Below are positions 24,701 to 34,899 of a stretch of 64,000 nt of DNA, piece by piece. The DNA is from Escarpia spicata (taxonomy: Eukaryota > Annelida > Polychaeta > Sabellida > Siboglinidae). The stretch lies in contig OZ023213.1 of assembly GCA_963995525.1 (NCBI GenBank), forward strand, positions 22,346,278-22,410,277. The letters run 5' to 3'. A model generated the notes under the pieces. That model had not been told where the DNA came from. It ran no database searches and was given only the letters and a program-made list of their open reading frames with translations. Position numbers and translations under genes: made by a program. Every line of letters starts with the position of its first letter. The first letter of the stretch is position 1.

Positions 24701-27700
24701 AAGCTACAAGTGCATTCTGATCACGTCTTCAGGGGATATCAATGTCATTGAGAGTTTCGTCGTCTCACTATCTATACTTTGTGTTCTGCCCTCTGACGGG
24801 AGTCAACCAAGCATGCCAGCAGATATTCACTCAGTCATCTTGCACCTTCGAATACCACGTCAAAAGAGCGACCTATCAAAATGAATACGTGTGGGTGCAA
24901 TCTCTCGTGGCCGAACATGTCTTGCATATCCCAGGCTCCTGGGGATGGGTTGAGTCTGAATCTGGTTGGGTGCTTTTCTGGACTCCTATCCCTCGAACAT
25001 CACAAGCGCTGAAAGAGCTGCTAAGTTGCGGACGCACTACAAGCTGCACAGGAAGGTGTCCTGCTACAAGAAGGGCCTTGTGTGCACAGCCATATGCAAC
25101 TGTGGAGATAGCTGTTGTGGTCGCTGCGGTCCTTCTCCGACACCAACTAACACCATACTACTGTACTTAGTTGAGTCCTGCTGTATCTAATGTTGCTCCA
25201 CGCCTCATATCATTGTTCTATCCATAGACATTGACTTTGCCCACCTCCAATTCAATAGAGGGCGTCCTCTATAAAACAAGGATAGTTTGTGTTACGGTTT
25301 TCCATATTTTATGTTGTACTACCTTTATTAAACTTGTGGTTGATCTAACAGTGTGCGTCATTGAATGTCGATGTTGATTGACTCGACATTCAGGATTCTG
25401 ACATGATTTGTTTGAACTCTATTAATAATATACGGATCGTGCGTTATTTTGAGATCATCACCTTGACATTCTGGATTTGACCTTGACATCATGGAAACAG
25501 GAGGCATTTATTTTAGTATAGCATGATCTTATCTAACATGCAATACATCTAACACAATATAAATAGTTCAAAGGTAATTTGTATTGGCAAATTGTAGCTA
25601 TTTTAGGCAAAAACCACGTAGCCTTGACCTTGGATGATGATGACAACCTCTTTGATCGATCGGGCATACCCAAAACTATCATACTAACCTCATCGGAATC
25701 AGCCTATTATTAGCTTAGATATGACCATATCGGGTGTTAGCCTATATTGGCGGTGGCCATTTTGGATTTATGCTAATTAGGTGGTGTTAACGAATCCCAA
25801 AATATGTGTTCTGTATCAGGATTTAATTATAATCTATCAATGATCATCTGTGCCAAATTTTGCGATTTCTTCCAAAAAAGAACATTACGTTCAAAAACTG
25901 ACCTATCTACATAAAACAGTTGTAGAAACATGCCAGGATGATGTAGCAGATACTACGTCGGTTTGCTTTTTCTCCAAAGAATTTTTTATGTGTATGTAAT
26001 GGAACAGATAAACAGATAACCTTACTTTAACTAGTTAAAGTAATAATTTGTGACAAGGTAAACTGATTTAGTAAAACTGTAACTTGGGTAAGAGTAATAT
26101 GACCAGGATTCTTATATGAATGTCAATGTGTTTTAGACGTTTGTTACCTGGGGTGGACGCACCAACTTTTGGTAAATTTGAGGAGAAGAAGAAGCAACAG
26201 ACAGATAAGAGAAAAACCACTGTGAGATCGATCTTCAGAAAGTCAAGTCCAGGTACAATGCTCTGCCTACCCTCGTCATAGCAAGCTGTGCTTAGATAAA
26301 GGAGGGAAGTTATTTAGATACATTTTGCAGGGTTGGAGTCAGTTATAATTGTAATTTGTAAGTGTGTAATTAATTACAGTTACTGTGTAATTGTAATTGA
26401 CATATTTGAAAGTATTGTAATTGTAACTGATTTTGTGTGTCTATTGTAATTGTAATTAGCCATTGTAATTGTCTTAATTGTTCAATTACAATACAATTAC
26501 TTTCCCATAGTTTCTCCAATTGTGGGTGAAACTCCCAGAACTGTTTTTTTTATTTAATTACGAAAACCAAGGCTGTTTCCCTCTGAAATCACCTTCCCTC
26601 TCATACTCCCCATTTTTGGTGGTGTTATAGTCAGACAGTGATTCTTTTTGGTGAACATGGGCAGATAACAGCTGTCTGCCTGTCCTGCCACACTCATGTT
26701 GCACAAAGCATTTAGCAGTGTCTTTCCAAACAATCAGTCACCCATGGACAGGCACAGTGCCAACTAGTTTTTATTTGCCTTATTGACTTGGCACATTTTT
26801 TGGAAGCACTGATAGAGATATAAAAACATGGCTTCTCTTCCATTGGGGAGGCCATATAGAGCTGACCCACTGAAGCACTAGCTCTAGCAGTAGCAGGCTT
26901 CAGCAGTTGACAAGTGTCAAGTAGGAGGCCAAGAACAAAAGATAGGCCTGTGGTCCAGTGCTACACAGGCTAGCTGTACTTATCTTAATTTAGTTAAATA
27001 AGGCTGTGGACTAACACTATCCTTTCACTGTGGAATTATTTCCTAGTAAGCTTGAGGGCAGCAAGTAATTGACAATTATAATTGTCAATTACAATTACAA
27101 TTGTCAATAATTGTAATTGAATATATTTTGGGACGGTAATTGTATTTGAAATGCAAAATAATTGTAACTGTAATTGAAAATTATCCAGTCATGTAATTGT
27201 AATTGATCAATGTAATTGAACCCACCCTGACATTTTGCCATGTCCGTTTGATGACGACTATAAATTTTTGACCACTTTGCAGATCAACTCCTAATAAAAA
27301 TATAGTAAACCAGACCAACTTCTAAAAATAGTTTTTAATAAACAATTACTGTGCTGATGTAGATAATAAAATAATAGTTAAAGTAAGATTGTTTCCCTTG
27401 TTCTTTACATTGTATCGTCATCTCGACTCTTGATACTGTTGGTTTTGTAATTGAATTTAACATCCGACTTTAGGAATGTTGATAACTGTACTTGATAGCC
27501 TGGTTAATAATAGTAGATTTGCTGATGTAATAACACTTCAGACATCTTGTCAGGGGAACAGTTTGTGAAACACTTCATATTGAGGGGCAAGAGATTATAT
27601 GCTATATAAACCTGCACCTTAGGTTCAACTGCATTAGGAGCAGAGAGTCAGTGCATGAGTTACTTACTTTACTTCTGCCAGCCAGTTAACATGGTGGCAT

Positions 27701-30700
27701 GATGAGTTCTATTGATTGATATTGATCATTAGATCTTCCAGAAGTAACAAGATACCACACAATTTTAGGAGTGTCAAATAACTAACATCCGCCTGACATG
27801 TTTGCACTAGATACTCAGCAGGAGGCGCCACAAGACAGGACAGTCGTGCGACGTGCCAGCATCGAGACGCAACACGCGGGAGCTGAATTTGCAGCATTTC
27901 TGCGCACGCTGAAGAAGCCAACCGCGTTGGATGCCTCGAAGCAAGTGCGCAGTTTTGTGGAACGCGTCCAGAACATGGCAGAGGACCCGATAGACGATTT
28001 GTCAGAGCTGGTCATTGCTTTCTATCAGGCAATGAGTGAAAGAGTGAAGACTCATGCTCTCTATAGAGGTATGCCGCTGTCTTGGTCTTATATATCCTGA
28101 TAATCTACTAGGAGGGGGGCTTGCAGGCTTCATTTGTCTTTTATTTTCTTTCTTTCACAGGCTGTCTGTTCCACAGTTTTTGATATAATGTTCTTAATAG
28201 AATAACTATGTTGAAGGTATACTACCTGCAAAATTGCATTTAATAAGCCTGAAATAGTGTTTGCAACTTATAATTTTATAAACAAACCATTGAGGGTGTA
28301 AACACTCATTGTGGCACTCTCTGATGGTGTTCACTTGATTCCTTCATAATCAGCACCCGATTCAGCATACTTTGTATTAGTAATTACCACACCTGACATG
28401 GGATGATGATTCCAGGTAGCTGAACAGACAACCTTGCTTTAATACTGTGACGTTTACAAGAAAATATGTTGCCTGCCAAATTATTTAATAAACACAAAAT
28501 GCTGTTTGCAATTTGAATGTTGCGCCAGTACTGATCCAGCGAACTTCCTGCTAATAATTACAATTTTGGCATGATAGGATGATTCTGGGTAATTGCCCAG
28601 ACCTCACTTTACTGTCCATGCTGCATGTGCAAGACACTGCCACAACTGACTGTACTGCAGTGTCCTCATTCCTCAAGTGACATCTTTGTAGATATGTCAC
28701 ATGAAACCGCCGACACACTTCTGGACTTTGTCGAGCGTTACGTGATGACGCGTCTGTACCGCACAGTCTTCTGTCCACCCACCTCTGATGACGAGGAACG
28801 TGATCTCGCCATCCAGGACCGGATCCGCAGTCTCCACTGGATTAACACCTTCCTTCTGGATATCGCCCTCAATGAGACGGAGGACAACATGCGCAAACTT
28901 GTGGATCAAGCCATCACAGGTACCAGCAGAAATATCCACCCTGTTACAGGCCCTTAGCCAGAAATATTGTTGCCAGGCTTGAATTAATCAAAAGGGTGCC
29001 TGTTCGCATGTGAACGGCTTGCGTGGAAGCCATTCATCTCAATCTGCCTGTCTTCAAGACTGGTCTCTGGCTAAGCCCCTGCCTATATGGGATAACTTGG
29101 TACAGTGGAACCTCAATATTAAGGTCACCGTTGGGACTGGACAAGTGACCTGACTGGCAAGTTGACCGTATTAGTGAGATCAGAGTTTGCTATACTTTAT
29201 TGTTAAAAAAATAATTTGTGACTGTCCTGGGGTGACCTTAATTGCAAGGTGGCTGTATTACTGAGCAACTTTTGACTTTAGTTCAATAGTGGCTCTGAAT
29301 GATCATGTTCGTAGTTAGGTCAGAGACATGGCAATACAGTCCGTAGTTCGATATGATGTGCCAGAGGGCAGTTTTATCAAATATTTGTTCTGGGTGTTTG
29401 ACGTACATTGCATAACTTTGCAGGTTTTCCACGATTGCTCAGACTTATGTAAACCGTTGCTAACTGATCAATGGATGGATTACAAGGCTTGGAACAATCA
29501 AAGTAATCATGCATAATGATGTGGACAATTGTCAGACGTGCTGTACACTCCCTTAACTGGTACAAACCTTTCACGCATGTGCGATTACAACAAAGTAAAA
29601 GCGTTACATTTTCTTCATCCGGTCTTGGGTGAACTTCTGAAAGTTTCACGATGCAAAGCATGTAGGAAGAATATTAATACCATGTTTCACATTCGCAGTC
29701 AAATTTAAATGTTTTCTTCAGACACATTTGCACAGTTTTCTGCTGTCATGATGAAACTGACTACTCGGTAGTACTGTTACTCGTGTTAGATGGCGACAAT
29801 AATATAAATCAAGATTAGGCCCAGTATAGAGTCTCATATGTCTATGACGAGCCCGCTTCAGTGACATTATTAGTGAAGAATAATTTAGTAGTGTCGCCAT
29901 CTAGTGGCAGTCAGTGTGACAAAGACATCGGAATGCTGCTGAAACATAAATGGAGAAAATGTAAACTTGAAGCCGAATTACAGACAAATTAATTTCTAGA
30001 TTTGTTACAATCTTTTGACTTGCTGCGCAGCGGTCATCGAGATGGACTCGAAGAGGGCGCCACAAGACAAGCTGCTGTGCATCACCCGTTGCAGTCAGCA
30101 CATCTTCGAGGCATTGCGCATGTCGAAGGACGCGCCAGCAAGTGCTGACGAGTTCCTTCCCGCCCTCATCTACATAGTGTTGAAGGCGAACCCGCCGCTA
30201 CTTCAGTCCAACATTCTCTACATCACCCGCTTCGCAAACCCCACGCGACTGATGACAGGGGAGGCAGGGTACTACTTCACCAACCTGGTGGGTCTACAGT
30301 GTGTCTGTCCCAGTGTGTATAGCTTTGCTTAGTTTAATCCTCTTTGTGCGGGGTTGCACATAAAGCTGCCACTAAAGGTCGCCATCATGCAGTCCCTTAG
30401 CCAGAAATAATTTGTTGCCAGTTTTGAATGGCCTGCCTGGAAGCCATTTCCGTCAGTCACAGCCATTATTGGTCAATTTAGTTTTTTCCTGTGACAAACC
30501 TGCATCATTTGAGTCATTTATTCAATTACTAGCCGAGTTACCCGGCGTTGCCTGGGGAAAAAGGCATTCATATGTACCAGACACCCCAAACCCATCCCAA
30601 ATGTGACGAATTTCTAAAATGCCTAAATCTACGAACCATTTCAATGGGCCCAGTAGATGACATGTAAAATGTAAGCCATATATATGCAAAACTGACAGAG

Positions 30701-33296
30701 ATATGGGTGCACAAACAAACAGACCCCCTCTAAATTTCACTAGTATTATCAGTTGTAATTAACCATCTTGGCCAGTCAGACGGGCAGATGGTCTCTGGCC
30801 AAGTCTCTGCCACGGTGGTCTTTCTGACAGATCTGTCCAGGTATCCCCAAGTCCATCCCTGCTCCTTCATCTCTCTCTCCACCCGTCCCCTCTATCTATC
30901 CCTGGCCATCAGAAGTCCATCTGAGGGCAACTCTGGGTAGGGTTGTAGGTGACATTCGGAGTACGTGTCCGATCCATATCCACCCTTCTTGGGTGATAGG
31001 TTTGGTAGCTGTCCTGTGTAGCTCAGTGTTCGAGATGGTGTTTGGACCGCTTCCTTGGATCAATTAGCGACATATTAAAAAAAATACGAAGTGGGTAATT
31101 AAAATTTATTAAGTTTTTTCAGTGGGTAAACTTAATGGTAAGACATTCTCATGTTGCCATAATTGGCGATAGCGGAAATTAAAATATTAAATTGATAGTG
31201 ATAACAGTACCCCTTGGTCTGTTGCCCAATAGGTGGGTGTAAGCTTGTAATTATTACTAGGGAAAGCGGTTTTATACAATATACCTATTGGTTTCAAAGT
31301 ATGCAAATATAGGGTAGTTCCATCGATGGCAATCAATTTGGATCTTACTTGGAGTCTTATATTTGCACTTTTAAATATCCTGTGTTATTTCTTCACCGAT
31401 TGTTTTTGTTGACTACAGAATAATATTTGTACACTGTCAACTTTGATTCTATTCAACAGTTTGATGTTTTATTATTGGTTAAATAATGTTTTATTATTAA
31501 TTAATAGACATTTCCTGATTACAGTGCTGTGCAGTGGTCTTCATAGAGAAGCTGACTGCCGACTCCCTAAGTATGACCCTGGAGGAGTTTGAGGGGTACA
31601 TGTCGGGGGCGATTGTACCCCATGATCCGTCACGACAGTACAACTGCGAGGACCTCGCTGTCATGCAGGAGAACGTTACGACTTTGGCTGACCTTCACGA
31701 CCGTCAGCAGCGGCTCATGGCCGAGGCCATGCAGCTACAGGTAAGGAATCATCTTAGAATGTTGATATCCGATATCGAACGAAATTACCTTCATCTTGCC
31801 TCAGTCCCCCACCCCTGATGAAACATTGATATGATGATATCAATATATTGTGTGGTGTGAAGAATAAAATGTCTATGCCAGATGAAACTGCCCGACTTCC
31901 CCCTCTCCCCACACAAAAGTCATTTTGGCTGATATTGGACATCAACGTTCTGAGATGATCCCTAAGTCAAAATCAAATAAATATTTTTCAATGTTGCTAC
32001 AGGTAATTTTGGCTATTTTTTTATGTGGAGGTGCAATTATTTGTATTTGGTTTTATGCCTTTGCAATAAGTATTTGTGTTCAAAGAAGTAGATATTTGAA
32101 ATGTATACTGTTGTAGATCAAGTTTCTCTGTGCTGTATATGTGCACATAAGACAATTACTGATTGTAGTGCAGTAGAAGTATGCTAAATTTTGTACAGCA
32201 AAAGTATGTAAATTTTAATACAACAACATAATGCCAAATTTACCACAGCCACAGTATGGTAATTTACCACAGCCACAGTATGGTAATTTACCACAGCCAC
32301 AGTATGGTAATTTACCACAGCCGCAGTATGGTAATTTTAGTACATTGTGTGCAGTAAAAATGTGTCATATTGTGTACAGCAACAGAATGCCAGCTTTATT
32401 ACAGTAATAACATGCCAAATTGGTACAGGAACAGTATTCTAAATTTAGCACAGCAACAGTGCCAAATTGAGCACAGCAACAATGTGCTGATTTTAGTATG
32501 GAAATTGTGTGCCAAATTTAGTATCACATATTTGTTTGCCATCTAATGTTAGTATTGATAGTTCAATTGATGTAGTATTGATGATTATTGTTGATAGTTT
32601 GACTACATTAGGTTTATCACAGCTGTCATAATGCAGGAAAATCTGTAATGTAATAAACCATTCTCTTACATAATACAGTATTATTTAATCTTGCAGCAAG
32701 ATATGAGCAACTTCAGCCTTGACATGAGCAAGGAGATTAATGCTGTCCTACAGAGGACGCCACTGGTCATTCGACCATCCAAGGTCAAGGTCGACCTTGA
32801 TGCGGAGACGACTGATGCAGACCTTCTACCGCCTCCGCTTCAGCCTATCATCATGTCTTCAGTTTCATCAACTCCAGCTCACAATCAGATCAGGGAGATT
32901 GTATCGGTGAATTTCATGACGGAGTCGGCAAATAAGACCTTACAGGAGTTGGAGGAAGAACCGACAGATCAACAGAAAACTGTGGAAGATGGTGGTTCCC
33001 TAGTCGAAAAACAGAGTCGCATGGAATCAGAGACAGGCAGGATTTATACGGAAGTTGATGGAACAGATGTGATTGTAGGATCAGATACTGAGAACATTCC
33101 AGACATTGCGGAATCGTCAGGGGAGAACATTCCGGATACACCTACAGCTGACGAGGATGTGTCACAAACAGCTGTTGCAGAATCTGCCAATAAGAATGTT
33201 GTAAATGTGGAATCGACCACAGAAACAGTGGTTCCAGTAGATTTTGTCAACGATAACGTTACTAATTTAGAATCGGTGAACGAAACTGTCGCTTAA
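21593..33296 (+). CDS. rabgef1: Rab5 guanine-nucleotide exchange factor RABGEF1/Rabex-5, complete, 7 coding exons
   Basis: The coding exons are 21593-21777, 26137-26252, 27811-28068, 28692-28919, 30031-30287, 31525-31740 and 32697-33296. All phases agree, giving 1860 nt or 619 aa (human about 491 aa). Rabex-5 activates Rab5 on early endosomes and binds ubiquitin and Rabaptin-5. Visible domains are an A20 zinc finger ([20 protein letters not shown], about residues 22-41), a helical bundle from the RRASIET segment, and the VPS9 domain ([20 protein letters not shown] to [10 protein letters not shown]). VPS9 catalytic positions are kept in SADEFLP (Asp and Pro finger) and GYYFTN (Tyr, Thr). Next come [14 protein letters not shown] and a coiled coil [24 protein letters not shown], near the human C-terminus, is here followed by an extra tail of about 150 residues. 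The ubiquitin-binding MIU helix expected after the zinc finger is not evident. Confidence 0.97.
22035..24480 (-). mobile_element. Transposon-associated ORF relic, minus copy (HEE-DT / TGCDT family)
   Basis: The - strand reads [20 protein letters not shown], then [20 protein letters not shown] with [26 protein letters not shown] with [10 protein letters not shown], and, after an interruption, [12 protein letters not shown] and a Cys-rich end. This order matches an unnamed protein family common in invertebrate and fish repeats (HEEADTR, DTDV and HAFTGCDT blocks, GWxW near the C-terminus, Cys-rich tail). The TGCDT Cys is Ser here. The region between the N-terminal piece and HEE is deleted. About 1.1 kb of other sequence (about 22.68-23.79 kb) interrupts this copy. 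It is mutated and non-functional. The transposon class is not assignable from sequence alone. Confidence 0.75.
22679..23790. mobile_element. Insertion inside the minus transposase copy
   Basis: Alignment by eye with the plus copy shows continuity breaking right after GCATGCTTGG and resuming near 23.79 kb (CTCTCAATGACATTGACATC). The inserted block starts CAGACCTGGTGTGG and has many TACTCATACTC-type subterminal repeats, a hAT-like habit. It contains a 14-bp palindrome GCGATAGCTATCGC at 23013-23026 and ends in (AT)n. The right boundary and target duplication could not be fixed. Confidence 0.45.
24510..25470 (+). mobile_element. Same transposon-associated ORF, plus copy, internally deleted
   Basis: This is in inverted orientation to the neighbouring copy. 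It reads [20 protein letters not shown], then a decayed HEE-DT block ([20 protein letters not shown]), [17 protein letters not shown] and a Cys-rich end [20 protein letters not shown]. Relative to the minus copy it lacks about 270 bp holding the TGCDT block but is not interrupted later. The 3' flank (25345-25470) mirrors 22040-22150: GATTCTGACATGAT and TATTAATAATATACGGAT occur in both. Confidence 0.75.
26137..26252 (+). CDS. rabgef1: RABGEF1 coding exon 2: FEEKK linker
   Basis: The acceptor TTTTAG ends at 26136. The exon completes an arginine codon, encodes [20 protein letters not shown] and RSIFRKSSP, and stops in phase 1 at GTACAA. The human counterpart has TFSKFEEKK followed by VTTVKKFF. 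Confidence 0.95.
26320..27237. mobile_element. hAT-type non-autonomous element with perfect 8-bp target duplication
   Basis: The element occupies 26328-27229 (902 bp). Its ends are CAGGGTTGGAGTCA and, read on the other strand, CAGGGTGGGTTCA, the CAGGG-type terminal inverted repeats of hAT transposons. It is flanked by identical 8-bp ACATTTTG at 26320-26327 and 27230-27237, the length hAT insertion produces. Both subterminal regions (about 170 bp each) are packed with TAATTGTAATTG-type units, sites of the sort hAT transposases bind. No transposase frame is present. It lies within RABGEF1 intron 2 and is the most intact mobile element of the window. Confidence 0.92.
27811..28068 (+). CDS. rabgef1: RABGEF1 coding exon 3: helical bundle
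   Basis: The acceptor TTGCACTAG ends at 27810. The exon is 258 nt, phase 1 to phase 1. It carries RRASIETQ and [12 protein letters not shown], matching the SIET and EFIEFLKT region of Rabex-5 that begins the helical bundle, and ends with [17 protein letters not shown] before GTATGC. Confidence 0.96.
28692..28919 (+). CDS. rabgef1: RABGEF1 coding exon 4: start of VPS9 core
   Basis: The acceptor CTTTGTAG ends at 28691 and the donor GTACCA starts at 28920. The exon is 228 nt, phase 1 to 1. It encodes [18 protein letters not shown] and [14 protein letters not shown], the Rabex-5 MTRLYKYVFCP and AIQKRIRALRWV blocks. A nearby CTGCAG upstream was rejected as acceptor because it leads to an in-frame stop. 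Confidence 0.96.
29101..29265. mobile_element. Pogo/Tigger-like repeat, copy 1
   Basis: It starts TACAGTGGAACCTCAATATT, resembling TA-flanked pogo/Tigger-type ends, followed by AAGGTCACC-type segments. The other strand is collinear with 53375-53505: CAATTAAGGTCACCCCAGGA versus CAATTAAGGTCAACCTAGGA, and CACTAATACGGTCA versus CACTAATATGGTCA. It lies in RABGEF1 intron 4. The right end is undefined. Confidence 0.5.
30031..30287 (+). CDS. rabgef1: RABGEF1 coding exon 5: catalytic VPS9
   Basis: The acceptor GCTGCGCAG ends at 30030 and the donor GTGGGT starts at 30288. The 257-nt exon encodes [38 protein letters not shown] and [19 protein letters not shown]. It holds the Asp/Pro and Tyr/Thr residues used to displace nucleotide from Rab5. 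Confidence 0.98.
30392..31035 (-). mobile_element. LINE 3'-end fragments and associated repeat
   Basis: CCTTAGCCAGAAAT(A)ATTTGTTGCC and the following CAGCCATTATTGGTC block recur at 28.95 kb and 20.35 kb. From about 31.0 to 30.8 kb the - strand encodes a Trp/Arg-rich LINE C-terminal tail ([19 protein letters not shown] in one frame). An ACTAGCCGAGTTACCCGGCG motif starts a further short repeat at 30531. All lie in RABGEF1 intron 5. Confidence 0.5.
31525..31740 (+). CDS. rabgef1: RABGEF1 coding exon 6: VPS9 end and coiled coil
   Basis: The acceptor GATTACAG ends at 31524 and the donor GTAAGG starts at 31741. The exon is 72 codons in phase 0. It encodes [25 protein letters not shown] and [19 protein letters not shown], corresponding to the human CCAVAFIEKL and QLNERQERIMNEA regions. 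Confidence 0.97.
32150..32530 (+). repeat. 24-bp minisatellite with decayed flanks
   Basis: Four near-perfect units of ACAGCCACAGTATGGTAATT plus TACC occupy about 32241-32338. On both sides diverged units (ACAGCAACAGTATGCCAAAT type) continue for over 100 bp. The array lies in RABGEF1 intron 6. Confidence 0.9.
32697..33296 (+). CDS. rabgef1: RABGEF1 terminal exon with lineage-specific acidic tail
   Basis: The acceptor ATCTTGCAG ends at 32696 and TAA is at 33294-33296. The first about 60 residues continue the coiled coil and reach [11 protein letters not shown], matching the human C-terminal PPPLQP. About 150 further residues are Glu, Val, Asn and Thr rich, with a loose recurring unit of the type VES(T/V)[14 protein letters not shown]. 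The open frame and the clean acceptor argue that the tail is real coding sequence. Confidence 0.93.
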   Translation, partial: QDMSNFSLDMSKEINAVLQRTPLVIRPSKVKVDLDAETTDADLLPPPLQPIIMSSVSSTPAHNQIREIVSVNFMTESANKTLQELEEEPTDQQKTVEDGGSLVEKQSRMESETGRIYTEVDGTDVIVGSDTENIPDIAESSGENIPDTPTADEDVSQTAVAESANKNVVNVESTTETVVPVDFVNDNVTNLESVNETVA

Positions 33297-34212
33297 GGGG
33301 CAGTGTAGTTCTTTTTACAAAAATTAATTTTTTTTATGTTTTTGTTATAACAATCAATGGTGCGTACAACAATTATCTCATTTATTTGTTTTTTTACGCG
33401 CTTTGATTGTTAATTTGTTAGTAATCATTGACTAAGTGACAGAATCGACAGTATTAGTTCAAATGTGTTGTAAAATAGTAGTGTCAACAACGACAGCAAA
33501 CATTGGAACAAGGTTCAAATAGTCGCTGTTGGAGAAACCATTATGATTGGTTAGATATAGCATCTTTTTCAGATCACCTACAACCAATGTATGCGTAAAA
33601 TCATGGAAAAAACAATCACCAAGACAGTACGTCTAGCATACTATGCAGTGACCTAGATCTCCCTCCCTCATGTATGCAGCCGACAGTTATCCTTCTCCTT
33701 GTGGACATAACTTGTTGTTGACTCCTTTCCTTCCAAAATTGGTGTGTTAACAAACGGTTGGAGTTTGTGTGAATTTCTGGCAAAAGGGTGTATTTGTATA
33801 GTGATGCCAGTGACAGCAACGAATGTCCTTCAATGGATAGAAGATCCATAGTTAAGGTTCTTATCTGTATATTTCAGCCACATTCTGCAGCCTTCTTCAG
33901 CAGAATGATGAAGGCCATGCAATGCGGCCAAAATATACAGATCATAAAAGCAAGTTCTGTGAGATGCAACTACGTACAATATTAACAAATATGTTAGTGT
34001 GTCCAGTTAAGTTCAAAATCTACCTGCCATTACACTTATAAACAAGAAAAGTATGCATTTGTTACTCATAAAAGATGGCATTTGCATAACGATTTAGTTT
34101 TCTATTTCAATTGTCAAATCTTGCAAGATTCGCATTAATATCTTGTGAGATTCTAGCTGCATGGCATGCCGCTTATTTCTAGGAGTTGCTGTTGTTACAG
34201 TCTGTGAATAAA
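33297..34212 (+). other. RABGEF1 3' UTR candidate with AATAAA at 34207-34212
   Basis: The stop is followed by AT-rich sequence. A canonical AATAAA lies about 910 bp downstream. No coding family or transposon is seen between them. Confidence 0.45.
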
Positions 34213-34494
34213 TGAAAGCATTATTTGAAATCTTGTAGTACAAAAGAGGGCAAGTAAAAAAATACACTGTTTATTGAACATATGATGCCCTGTTGTGTCC
34301 ATTCCTTGCTTATTAACATGTATATATTATTCTTAATACTAGAATAAATGTTACACAATTTGGACATGTTTTGAACAAAAAACTTGAAATAGTGCAATTT
34401 GGTAATATTTAACATATTTTCAATGAAATAAATAAATAAAATATTTTTAGCCAACTAACGTATGTTTTATTTAATAATATATCATTTTGGTGGA

Positions 34495-34760
34495 AAAGGA
34501 GAGGTATAACATGGTGTTCCCCTTTCCGCGCTCACTGGAATTGTTTAGACAAACTTCTTCAACAACAATTTTGTGGGCTTGACGATAATATTTTGAAAAA
34601 GGCTTAACTAGACCTCACAGGATTTCTAACCACAATACACAGTGTATACAGACTAGTCAGTTAATAAAACGTTGCAGAGTGCTAGAACTAGTAGAAGCAA
34701 CTAGACGGAACTAGAATGTGTCTTAACACAAAGTATGCAATAAGTATGCAAAACTTTACG
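34495..34760 (+). repeat. Dispersed repeat, copy 1 (partner at 51.9 kb)
   Basis: Shares ordered blocks with 51930-52140: GGCTTGACGATAATATTTTG/GCCTGGCGATAATGTTCTG, then AAAAAGGCT, TATACAGACT(A/G)GTCAGTTAAT and AGAACGTTGC/AAAACGTTGC, followed by repeated ACTAGAA units. No coding content; class unknown. Confidence 0.65.
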
Positions 34761-34899
34761 CACTTTCTCTTTTCGTTTGTCTGACTTGCCAGTTGAATGA
34801 TAATGTTATAATGTCACCATTAAAGTTTGTGATTTACACTTGTTTTTACAGATTTTTTGCCTCTATTTCTGCTAAATCCTTTCCCGATGCAAGCACATT

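Larger units (their letters stand above)
21778..26136 (+). other. RABGEF1 intron 1
   Basis: A 4.36-kb intron largely filled by two inverted copies of a transposase-like gene and by a further insertion inside one of them. This is where a missing MIU exon would have to lie, but none was recognised. Confidence 0.8.
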
